Of a DNA stretch of 47,500 nucleotides, positions 39,214 through 47,500 are shown piece by piece; position 1 is the stretch's first letter; every line of letters begins with the position of its first letter. A program made the position numbers and the translations under genes. The stretch covers positions 1-47,500 of the forward strand of contig NZ_AMPO01000008.1 of the NCBI RefSeq assembly GCF_000302455.1, read 5' to 3'. The notes under the pieces are model-generated. The model was not told the origin of the DNA and made no database searches. It was given only the letters and a program-made list of their open reading frames with translations. Origin of the DNA: Methanobacterium formicicum DSM 3637. GTDB taxonomy: Archaea > Methanobacteriota > Methanobacteria > Methanobacteriales > Methanobacteriaceae.

Positions 39214-39927
39214 GTGAAATGCAGAAATTGTGGGCATGATAATGACGCGGATGCGGCGTTCTGTGAAGAATGTGGTACTAAACTGGTGGGAGAACCATCT
39301 TTTGGAAGAAGTCCTCCCGTAAAACCCAAAAAAGAAGGTTCAAAGAGAACTAACAATATTTTAATATTTGCCATCATTGCACTGGTGATCATACTGGGAA
39401 TAATGGGTGGAATTCTCCTAAAACTCCCTGGAAACTCCACAAAAGCGGCAAACAATACTACGGTTACCAATTCCACAGTCCCCCCACAGATATCCTTAAC
39501 AGAGGGATTTTCTGTTTCTGAGGTTCCCGGTCTTGCACAGGAAATATCAAGAACCGAAGTTGGATTCACCACTATTTCCTATGGTGGGGTAACCCTGGAT
39601 AAAAACCAGTGCCTTTACATATTATCCAGGGGTATTGTGATGATAAACAATGCCCAGACTGGGAACATCCCTATAAACCAGTACAAAAATCCGGATAATG
39701 CTTACGGAACAGTCACCTCTGCCACCATCACTAAAACTGAATACGTGGACATGGCCCAGAGAACCTACACTTGGATGGACAACAATGGCCAATCCCCTAA
39801 CTACATTGGTATAAAAGTATCAGGACAACCTGATCTATCCCCGGATACTTTACTGAACCTGTACTCAAAGGCATTAACTCAGTATAAATCAACCGGCCAG
39901 CTACCAACCAGTGTCACAATACCCTAA
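39214..39927 (+). CDS. Zinc-ribbon, membrane-anchored protein with PMBR-like domain
   Basis: 237 residues from GTG 39214 (AGGGGAC upstream). Residues 3-23 are a zinc ribbon (KCRNCG and FCEECGTK). One membrane helix follows at about 48-70 (ILIFAIIALVIILGIMGGIL), then an outside domain of about 160 residues. Its end, EYVDMAQRTYTWMDNNGQSP followed by NYIGI, resembles the pseudomurein-binding repeat of Methanobacteriales, and the preceding LDKNQCLYILSRGIVMINN fits the repeat-associated helical part. It may tie the membrane to the pseudomurein wall. The repeat call is by similarity of pattern. Confidence 0.72.
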   Translation: MKCRNCGHDNDADAAFCEECGTKLVGEPSFGRSPPVKPKKEGSKRTNNILIFAIIALVIILGIMGGILLKLPGNSTKAANNTTVTNSTVPPQISLTEGFSVSEVPGLAQEISRTEVGFTTISYGGVTLDKNQCLYILSRGIVMINNAQTGNIPINQYKNPDNAYGTVTSATITKTEYVDMAQRTYTWMDNNGQSPNYIGIKVSGQPDLSPDTLLNLYSKALTQYKSTGQLPTSVTIP

Positions 39928-39993
39928 ACCTTTTTTAAGGATATGGGATGATTTTTGTTTTAAAATAAGATTTATGGTAATATGAGGGTTAAA

Positions 39994-40698
39994 ATGGGGA
40001 AGAAACTTCAATTATTTTTGGTACTGGTTGTTCTATTTGGTGTAGTGTTAATATCCTCATTTTATTTATTCCCTGTCCAGAAAAATACCTCAACCGTACC
40101 TGTCTTCAGCAGTGTGGTTCTGGGAGAAACTGAATACGGAACAGTTACCAGGGATGGTCCCTATGGAAATGCCAGTTCTGGCAACAGGATAGCCTACATA
40201 GTTGGTGTTCATCCCCTGGAATACCAGGCCCACGATGCCCTGGTTGAATCTGTAAAAAACCAGAATAAATCTCTTAAAAACTGTTACTACATTTATCGGG
40301 TAAATGTCACTCAGGGGGCTGATGATTATGACCATGGAAGGGCCAACGGCCAAGCACTGGCCTATACTTATGTGGTGCCAGATGTTAAAAACTCTTCAAT
40401 AGACCTGGCTATTGATGTGCATTCCAACGAGGGTAACTACCAGGAAAAATGGTTCCTCTTCATCCCCAGTCCATCTGAAAAGGCAGAATCAATTGCACAT
40501 ACCATAAAAAATGAGACCAACTGGTTAACAGTTTACAGCCCCCCTAACCCCACCAGCCCGGCCTATGTGACCATTCCTCTGATCCAGGCGGGAATTCCGG
40601 CAATTATCTATGAAACCTACACCTATGAATCAGTCCAGCAGTCTCAAAAACATGCTGATGAGATAGTTACATTGGTGGATCAGCTGAAATTGAACTAA
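39994..40698 (+). CDS. Secreted or anchored M14-like zinc metallopeptidase
   Basis: 234 residues from ATG 39994, which has GAGGGT four bases upstream; an earlier in-frame ATG at 39982 lacks a site. Numbered from 39982, residues 8-30 are a signal anchor. H77-P-L-E80 gives the H-x2-E zinc motif, H147 (AIDVHSNEG) is the third ligand and E211 (IIYETYTYE) is a candidate catalytic glutamate, the arrangement of M14 carboxypeptidases and their AstE-like relatives. It lies 55-70 nt after the PMBR-like protein on the same strand, so a role in cell-wall peptide processing is plausible. The substrate is unknown. Confidence 0.68.
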   Translation: MGKKLQLFLVLVVLFGVVLISSFYLFPVQKNTSTVPVFSSVVLGETEYGTVTRDGPYGNASSGNRIAYIVGVHPLEYQAHDALVESVKNQNKSLKNCYYIYRVNVTQGADDYDHGRANGQALAYTYVVPDVKNSSIDLAIDVHSNEGNYQEKWFLFIPSPSEKAESIAHTIKNETNWLTVYSPPNPTSPAYVTIPLIQAGIPAIIYETYTYESVQQSQKHADEIVTLVDQLKLN

Positions 40699-40910
40699 TT
40701 TTTTTAAAATTAAACATTTTTTTTAAAAAAGGGGATTCATGGAATATTTAGACTAAGTAAGCGGGTAATTAGTACTAAGCTTGTATTAACACTTAGTGGG
40801 TAATTAAAATATAGCTACTACATTCTGCTGACCATTAAGTACATTATCTTATCACAACAATTATTGAAATAATTTCCTACAGTATGAAAAAAAATTCCAA
40901 GGTGATTGAT

Positions 40911-41309
40911 ATGGTAATGAACAAGGAAATGATGGATGCACTAGAAAAAAACAACATAGTATGGTTAGCAACTGCCAGTAATGAAAGTACTCCTAACCTG
41001 GTTCCAATAGGATTTGTAAAACCTTTAGATAGTGAAACAATCCTACTGGTGGCTAACTTCATGAACAAAAGCTTTGAAAATCTTAAAAACAATCCCCAGG
41101 CAAGTGTAGCTGTTGCAGATATATCTGAATGCCCCTACCAGTTTAAGGGCACCGTGGAAATCCATGAATCAGGTAAATACTTCGATGATGCAGTTGAATG
41201 GGCTAAAAGTGTCATGACTCAGTTAGCACCCAAAGCAGCAATTTTACTCAAGGTCACTGAAATATATTCAGTACAGCCAGGTCCAGATGCAGGTAAACGG
41301 GTTGACTAA
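40911..41309 (+). CDS. Pyridoxamine 5'-phosphate oxidase-like flavin-binding protein
   Basis: 132 residues from ATG 40911, which has GGTGAT four bases upstream; an in-frame ATG at 40884 lacks a site. Split-barrel FMN-binding fold, with NNIVWLATASNESTPNLVPI as the first strands and KGTVEIHESGKYFDDAVEWA later. Family members bind FMN, F420 or haem and carry out varied redox reactions. The reaction here is not known. No operon partner. Confidence 0.85.
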   Translation: MVMNKEMMDALEKNNIVWLATASNESTPNLVPIGFVKPLDSETILLVANFMNKSFENLKNNPQASVAVADISECPYQFKGTVEIHESGKYFDDAVEWAKSVMTQLAPKAAILLKVTEIYSVQPGPDAGKRVD

Positions 41310-41491
41310 ATAAAAAGAGTAAATTTGGTGATTTAATCACCCCCATTTATCATCTTATTTTTAGATAATTCTTATTTTTAAGATTATTTTAATGGGGTTA
41401 TTTTATGGGGTTATCTGAACTGGTTTTTGATGTTTCTTTAGAGGGATTTTAAAATAAGAGCGTGTAATAAATGCCTTAAAAAGTGAATGTC

Positions 41492-42169
41492 TTAAAAGGC
41501 AAACTCACAGACTAAACAGCGATGGTCCTTCTCGTAAGGGTCCAGATCCACTTTATCCACTATTCGGAAACCGTGCTCTTTTAGCTTGGATGATTCCTCA
41601 CGGAATATCTGTTTTGGTTTGCGGGTAACATCTATACTCCTGGCTTTAATCATGATCATTCCCTGACCCTCTTCTTTCAGGAACATTCGCATGTTGTCCA
41701 TGAATATTTCAGTCTGGTTGGGCTGGGCCACATCAGAGTAAACAGTATCTACTTTTTCCACCAGTCCCATGTAATTTGCAGGTTTACTGGCATCATCCAG
41801 TATGGGAATCATGTTTTTTCTCCCTCTGCAAACAGCCAGAAGCTCCCTCATCATACGGGGTGCAAACTCCACACAGTAAACCACCCCATCAGTAACAATA
41901 TCAGAGATATGGGAAGGAGTGGTACCTGCAGAAGCACCTAGATAAAGTACGCGGGAGTCAACTTCAATAGGAAATGTTTCCAGTCCTTTCAGGAGGGCAG
42001 CTGCCAGTTTTGAACGACGAGGGTCCCACAAACGGCACTCTACATCCTCATAATCCACCAGTTTCTCCCCGTAAATCTTCACCCCTTGGTTAAGGTTGCA
42101 AGTGGCCAGGTGGCCTTCCAGTTCATACACTCCAGTGAAACTGTTATTTAGATCTAGATTATCTTCCAT
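41492..42169 (-). CDS. flpA: Fibrillarin-like rRNA/tRNA 2'-O-methyltransferase
   Basis: 225 residues. Catalytic subunit of the archaeal box C/D RNP, which adds 2'-O-methyl groups to rRNA and tRNA under guide RNA control. SAM-binding motif VLYLGASAGTTPSHISDIV, then VYCVEFAPRMMREL, VDTVYSDVAQPNQ and GMIMIKARSID, the complete fibrillarin set. The start has a GAGGA site. Its partner Nop5 is on the same strand 1.7 kb upstream, separated by two unrelated genes. Confidence 0.97.
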   Translation of the reverse strand: MEDNLDLNNSFTGVYELEGHLATCNLNQGVKIYGEKLVDYEDVECRLWDPRRSKLAAALLKGLETFPIEVDSRVLYLGASAGTTPSHISDIVTDGVVYCVEFAPRMMRELLAVCRGRKNMIPILDDASKPANYMGLVEKVDTVYSDVAQPNQTEIFMDNMRMFLKEEGQGMIMIKARSIDVTRKPKQIFREESSKLKEHGFRIVDKVDLDPYEKDHRCLVCEFAF

Positions 42170-42314
42170 GATGTTCCTCTTTAATTCTTATGTAGTTCCT
42201 GGATTATTATACTGGTTTTTGGAACATATTAAATTTTCCAGAATTAATCTTTTTTCAGGATTAATCATCTTATAATTTAGAATTAACCATTTAAATATTA
42301 TTAATGCCTTATTT

Positions 42315-43193
42315 TTAATAGTAATAGTTTTCCTGAACTCCCTGGTAATCTCTCTGGAAGTAAGGTGGATTCCAGTAGGCTTTGGGCCAGTTCCGGTAGA
42401 GGAAGAAAAAGATAACCATCCCAGCCACAATCAGGAGGAATACAGCCATACCTATGTTAGGATTTGGTGTTGTATGCATTAATGCACTGTTTTGATGGTT
42501 TATGTTGCTCAACATCTGCATAGCATATGCTAACATGTTGTTGAGCATGTGGGCGATGATGGGAATAATAATGGTTCCTGTTTTAATGTATAGAATGCAC
42601 ATCACCAGGCCGAAGATAAATGCCCCAATAAAATCTGCGTGCAGGACTCCAAAGATCAGTGATGATGCGAGTATTGCCTTTTTCAGGCCCCACTTGAAGG
42701 TGAATCTGTGTAGCATCACTCCTCTGAAGAGTAACTCCTCCACTATTGGTGCTGCTATTACTCCAGTTAAAAAGTCCAGGAAGTTCATGAAGGGTGCCAG
42801 TGGTGTGTCCTGGGGTGTGTAAAACAGACTGGTGCGTGGGAGTTCTCCCAGGATTCCAGGGTCCATAACAGATACGATGTACCTGCTCAGCTCGGTTATG
42901 CCCAGGGAGAATATGATAACAGCAAATACTATGGTCAGGAGAAAAAGCCAGTTGTAATCGTGTGGTATGTGGCCAATGAATCTAGAGTAATCCAGGTGGA
43001 TTTTCCGGAAGTTTCGAAGCATCCAGTATGAAATAAGGGCATAAAACAATAACCCGAAGGCTACAGACCATTCAGCGCCCTTAAGTAGTCGGTGGGATGC
43101 AAGCACGAAGACGGTCATTACTATAAAGAGTAGAATGATCCATAAAACCAGATATCTTATCTTCACGGCTTCAAAGGTGGATTCATTGACCAT
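42315..43193 (-). CDS. CPBP family intramembrane metalloprotease
   Basis: 292 residues. Eight or so membrane helices with the three CAAX-protease/bacteriocin-processing motifs: E152-E153-x3-R157 (VEELLFRG), His185 (FGVLHADF) and His215 (IIAHMLNNM). Active-site residues are all present. The C-terminus is polar and Tyr/Pro-rich (WNPPYFQRDYQGVQENYYY). The natural substrate is unknown. It lies between flpA and a coiled-coil protein gene. Confidence 0.9.
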   Translation of the reverse strand: MVNESTFEAVKIRYLVLWIILLFIVMTVFVLASHRLLKGAEWSVAFGLLFYALISYWMLRNFRKIHLDYSRFIGHIPHDYNWLFLLTIVFAVIIFSLGITELSRYIVSVMDPGILGELPRTSLFYTPQDTPLAPFMNFLDFLTGVIAAPIVEELLFRGVMLHRFTFKWGLKKAILASSLIFGVLHADFIGAFIFGLVMCILYIKTGTIIIPIIAHMLNNMLAYAMQMLSNINHQNSALMHTTPNPNIGMAVFLLIVAGMVIFFFLYRNWPKAYWNPPYFQRDYQGVQENYYY

Positions 43194-43441
43194 AATTTCA
43201 TATTCATACTCAAGTAATATAAATATATGTTATTGGATTATTATGAAAATGAATCATATTTAAAACTTATTTAGGGTGTTAGTTATATTATAAAATTTAT
43301 TTTAGGGCGTTTATAATGTTATAAACTAATTTTAGTGTGTTATTTATTTTATAAAAACTGTATATGTGGGTCTTAAACTTGTGGTGAGTAAGTTAATGAT
43401 GGAATTGTCTATTATGTAAAATTAGTACCTTAAGATGGGGG

Positions 43442-43720
43442 TTATTCATTATGATGGTCGTAGTTTTTAATGTCATTCAAGGTTTCATGGAGTTTTGCAT
43501 GGGACATGTCCACTGTTTTTTTAATGGCTTCTGCTTCCCGATCTATGTTGTAAAGGCATGCTTCGGCGTGTTTTTGGTTGGTTTCTAGGCTTTCCTTTAA
43601 TATTAAAAAGTTAGTCTTAAGTCTTTCCTCCACCCTGCGGGAAAACAGAATAGCATATGCTGCCAATATAATTGAAAAAACACTGGATATTATTGATACT
43701 ATAACCACGATATCTATCAT
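43442..43720 (-). CDS. Small membrane-anchored coiled-coil protein
   Basis: 92 residues. One N-terminal membrane helix (residues 2-25, IDIVVIVSIISSVFSIILAA) is followed by an uninterrupted charged helix, likely a coiled coil (RRVEERLKTNFLILKESLET and onwards). No family recognised. Positioned between the CPBP protease and nop5 on the same strand. Confidence 0.65.
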   Translation of the reverse strand: MIDIVVIVSIISSVFSIILAAYAILFSRRVEERLKTNFLILKESLETNQKHAEACLYNIDREAEAIKKTVDMSHAKLHETLNDIKNYDHHNE

Positions 43721-43909
43721 TTAACTCACCTGTTTAAGATTAAATGAAAGGAACCCTGCAAAACCCATTCCATATATCAGAAGATACACATCATCCACAT
43801 GGATTTTGGGAAGTTTCAATGTATTGCTTTAAAGATGGAAATGATTCAGCTTGATCTCAATCAATTTGATCTCAATTTAATCAACTAAAATCTAAATTCC
43901 ATTAAAATC

Positions 43910-45133
<1,224 letters not shown>

Positions 45134-45205
45134 GGATTTAATCTGTACTTGATGGAATTTAAACCTTCTAACTTAAGGTGTAATCATACGGGATAAGGTG
45201 TAATC

Positions 45206-46111
45206 ATGCTGGAAGTTGAAATATGCCATATGAAAATGAGAAACCCCACTGTTTTAGCGGCGGGTGTTCTGGGAAGCACGTCTTCATCCCTTAACTGGGC
45301 AGCTCGAAGTGGAGCTGGGGCAGTGGTAACCAAATCCTTTGCATTAGAGTCCAATAAGGGCTACCCCAACCCCACCACTGTGGAAGTGGAGGGTGGTATA
45401 ATAAATGCCATAGGCCTATCCAACCCTGGAGTGGAAGCATTCAAGGGAGAACTGGAAAAACTGGAGGGCAACGTCCCACATATAGCCTCAATCTACGGTT
45501 CCACACCGGAAGACTTTGCATCTTTAGCCAGCCAGGTTGAAGACCTGGTAGATGCCCTGGAACTCAATGTATCCTGCCCCCATGCCATGGAAGGGTGTGG
45601 GGCAGCAATAGGTCAGGATCCTGATCTAACCAGTAATATTGTAGGGGCAGTTAAAAAATCAGTTAAAATTCCAGTTATTGTCAAATTAACACCCAATGTA
45701 ACGGATATCGTGGAAATTGCCAGGGCAGCAGAAAGTGCTGGTGCTGATGCACTCACCCTTATCAACTCACTGGGTCCAGGTATGAGGATAGATCCCGAAA
45801 CTGCTCACCCCGTACTTTCCAACCGCTTCGGTGGAATGTCCGGTCCAGCCATAAAACCAGTAGCCCTGCGCTGCGTATACCAGACATACCAGAATGTTAA
45901 AATCCCCATAATGGGTGTGGGTGGTATAACTAACTATCAGGATGTGGTGGAATTCTTATATGCCGGGGCAAGTTGCGTTCAGATTGGAACCGCAGTCATG
46001 TACCATGGACTGGAAGTTTTCCAGAACATAAACACTGGCCTGGAGAAATTCATGAGGGATAAAAATTATCAAACTGTGGAGGAAATGGTGGGAATGGCCC
46101 ACCAAATGTAA
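45206..46111 (+). CDS. pyrD: Dihydroorotate dehydrogenase, catalytic subunit (type 1B)
   Basis: 301 residues. An FMN TIM-barrel enzyme oxidising dihydroorotate to orotate in pyrimidine synthesis. LNVSCPH supplies the catalytic Cys of the 1B type, VIVKLTPNVTD a substrate/FMN lysine, and IMGVGGITNYQDVVEF with ASCVQIGTAVM the phosphate-binding end. ATG 45206 has AAGGTG upstream. It is followed at 16 nt by pyrK, with which it forms the heterotetramer. The AAGGTGTAATCAT sequence around the start is duplicated 20 nt upstream. Confidence 0.96.
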   Translation: MLEVEICHMKMRNPTVLAAGVLGSTSSSLNWAARSGAGAVVTKSFALESNKGYPNPTTVEVEGGIINAIGLSNPGVEAFKGELEKLEGNVPHIASIYGSTPEDFASLASQVEDLVDALELNVSCPHAMEGCGAAIGQDPDLTSNIVGAVKKSVKIPVIVKLTPNVTDIVEIARAAESAGADALTLINSLGPGMRIDPETAHPVLSNRFGGMSGPAIKPVALRCVYQTYQNVKIPIMGVGGITNYQDVVEFLYAGASCVQIGTAVMYHGLEVFQNINTGLEKFMRDKNYQTVEEMVGMAHQM

Positions 46112-46127
46112 AAGGAAGGTGTAAAAT

Positions 46128-46958
46128 ATGGTAAAGGATAAGATCATGCATGTTCCACAGGTACTGAAGATCAAGAGGGTAGTTGAGGAAACACCCACTG
46201 TAAAAACCTTTTATTTTCCATGGGAGGTTAAAGACGAGGACAACAACCAGTTTCCAACACCGGGGCAATTTTTTATGGTCTGGAATTTTTCAGATGAAAA
46301 ACCAATGTCCATATCCAGAATTGATCCAGTCAAAGGAGAAATTGGTATTTCAGTTAAAATGGTGGGTCCGTTCACCCAGTCACTCCACAAACTCCATGAA
46401 AACGACCAACTGGGATTAAGGGGCCCCTATGGTGGAGGATTTGAGATTGCAGGTTCTCGTATCCTGGCAGTAGGTGGGGGTATTGGAATGGCACCAGTTG
46501 CTGCCTTCACTGAAGCAGCATCCAGCAGAGGAGTGAAAGTGGATACAATAACCGCTGCCACCACTCAGAGTGAAATACTATTTGCAGAACGCCTGGAAAA
46601 GGCAGGTGCCAGTGTGTTTCCCACTACTGATGATGGTAGTCATGGTTTCTGCGGATTTGCAACGGAACTAGCTGAAAAACTTCTTAATGAGGGTAATTAT
46701 GATATGGTGGTGGCCTGCGGCCCAGAGATAATGATGCAAAAACTATTCCTAATCACCGAGAAATTCCAGATCCCGGCACAGTTTTCCCTGGAGCGCTACA
46801 TGAAGTGTGCCGTGGGAATATGTGGCCAGTGCTGTGTGGATGATGTAGGCTGGAGGATCTGTGTAGAAGGACCAGTTTTCTGGGGAGACCAGCTCCGTAT
46901 GATATCTGAATTTGGAAAATATCGCAGGGATGCCTCAGGGATTAAAAACAAATTTTAA
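46128..46958 (+). CDS. pyrK: Dihydroorotate dehydrogenase, electron transfer subunit
   Basis: 276 residues. Iron-sulphur flavoprotein that passes electrons from PyrD to NAD+. It has an FAD-binding barrel (PMSISRIDP), a nucleotide-binding domain (VGGGIGMAPVAAF) and a C-terminal 2Fe-2S site C227-x4-C232-x2-C235-x9-C245 (CAVGICGQCC). Start ATG 46128 with AAGGAAGGTG upstream. It is complete and probably translated from the same transcript as pyrD. Confidence 0.96.
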   Translation: MVKDKIMHVPQVLKIKRVVEETPTVKTFYFPWEVKDEDNNQFPTPGQFFMVWNFSDEKPMSISRIDPVKGEIGISVKMVGPFTQSLHKLHENDQLGLRGPYGGGFEIAGSRILAVGGGIGMAPVAAFTEAASSRGVKVDTITAATTQSEILFAERLEKAGASVFPTTDDGSHGFCGFATELAEKLLNEGNYDMVVACGPEIMMQKLFLITEKFQIPAQFSLERYMKCAVGICGQCCVDDVGWRICVEGPVFWGDQLRMISEFGKYRRDASGIKNKF

Positions 46959-47281
46959 ATATTAAATTTGAATAATTTAAAGTTCAAATGAGTATTATAA
47001 TTTAAATTAATGTTAAATAATATTTTAATTAAGTTTAAAACATAAAATAAATATTTTAATCAAACCTTAAAGTCCAAATGGTATTTTAATAAGTTTAAAG
47101 GTAAAATAGATATTTTAATCAAACTTTAAAGCGTAAATGGTATTTAATTAAGTTTAAATGAAAATGGACATTTTAATTGAATTTTAAAGCGTAAATGGTA
47201 TTTTAATTAAAATTCAGGGTAAACTGATGCTGTTAAAAATTATTTTAGATTAGTAATGGATGATGGGGGAACTGGAAAATA
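46959..47281. repeat. Imperfect AT-rich tandem repeats of about 59 nt
   Basis: Units containing AAATGGTATTTTAAT, AAGTTTAAA, ATATTTTAATCAAAC and TTTAAAGCGTA repeat at a spacing of 58-59 nt (AAATGG at 47076, 47135 and 47193), with a more divergent copy from about 46986. No gene lies within. The stretch separates pyrK from the AI-2E transporter gene. Confidence 0.65.
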
Positions 47282-47500
47282 ATGATTTACAAAATAAAGG
47301 GAACCCTCACCTCGGCTTTGTTTGTGCTGGCGGTTCTTCTGGTTTTATCCATGGTGGTTCTAACCCCCATGCTGAGTATGATCGTACTGGCGGCAGTTTT
47401 TGCTTATGTGGTCCGTCCCATAGCAAGGAGACTGCAGCCATTCCTGCGCTTCCAGTCTCTGGCTATACTGGTGGCAATGGCAGTGGTGATACTTCCATTA
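47282..47500 (+). CDS. AI-2E family transporter, N-terminal part
   Basis: Starts at ATG 47282 and runs off the window end, showing 73 residues. The visible part has two hydrophobic segments, LTSALFVLAVLLVLSMVVLTP and the next after FAYVVRPIARRLQPF, which is the typical PerM/AI-2E start (FAY-(V/I)-x-RPI-x-R). Membrane permease of unknown substrate. Partial because the window ends. Confidence 0.75.
   Translation, partial: MIYKIKGTLTSALFVLAVLLVLSMVVLTPMLSMIVLAAVFAYVVRPIARRLQPFLRFQSLAILVAMAVVILPL

Overview
The window looks like a methanogenic archaeon of the Methanobacteriales (Methanobacterium-like). The evidence is a fibrillarin and Nop5 pair, archaeal Lys and Leu tRNAs, a family B DNA polymerase that stops just after motif C (the split PolB known from this order), PyrD plus PyrK, a PMBR-like repeat protein, large beta-helix adhesin-like surface proteins, archaeal TATA boxes and strong GGAGGTGA ribosome-binding sites. 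Intergenic DNA is very AT-rich and full of short repeats.

Layout. 1-1100: two diverged 5S rRNA genes separated by a cluster of GC-rich hairpins. 1450-7300: a small transglutaminase-like protein and two tandem adhesin-like paralogues on the minus strand. The two share promoter, leader, signal peptide, C-terminal anchor and terminator, and both seem to start at a conserved AUA codon. 7668-7928: a tiny Myb/SANT-like protein with a membrane segment.

8187-17252 is a defence island. It holds a type I restriction-modification operon in the order hsdR, SEC-C/HEPN-like gene, hsdS, hsdM, then a PD-(D/E)XK nuclease with a DUF5655-like tail, followed by a convergent second PD-(D/E)XK protein. The gene between hsdR and hsdS (10947-12386) is the best candidate for an undescribed component: it has an N-terminal SEC-C zinc motif and an R-N-x3-H motif typical of HEPN ribonucleases. 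This recalls the PrrC anticodon nuclease, which is also housed in a type I locus.

17.5-21.4 kb is accessory: small membrane and hypothetical genes, a gene remnant and a DUF4143-type AAA ATPase. 21.45-23.6 kb carries a bacterial-type catalase-peroxidase (katG) that is visibly GC-richer than its surroundings. 23.9-26.7 kb is a likely ion-transport cluster on the minus strand (duplicated MgtE channel, Lrp/AsnC regulator, PhoU-TrkA_C protein). 27.0-29.0 kb has tspO, a cytoplasmic M23-type peptidase and a DUF488-like protein, followed by a 15-nt tandem repeat array. 29.3-31.2 kb is polB1. 31.4-35.9 kb carries an AttH/CrtC-like protein, a rifampin-phosphotransferase-like PEP-utilising enzyme and an anchored helical protein.

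36.2-37.3 kb contains four tRNA genes on the minus strand arranged as two Leu-Lys pairs. 37.5-41.3 kb holds small membrane and zinc-ribbon proteins, a secreted M14-like metallopeptidase and a flavin-binding split-barrel protein. 41.5-45.1 kb holds fibrillarin, a CPBP protease, a coiled-coil membrane protein and Nop5, all on the minus strand. 45.2-47.0 kb is pyrD-pyrK, and the window ends inside an AI-2E family transporter gene.

All functional calls come from reading motifs by eye. No database search was run.
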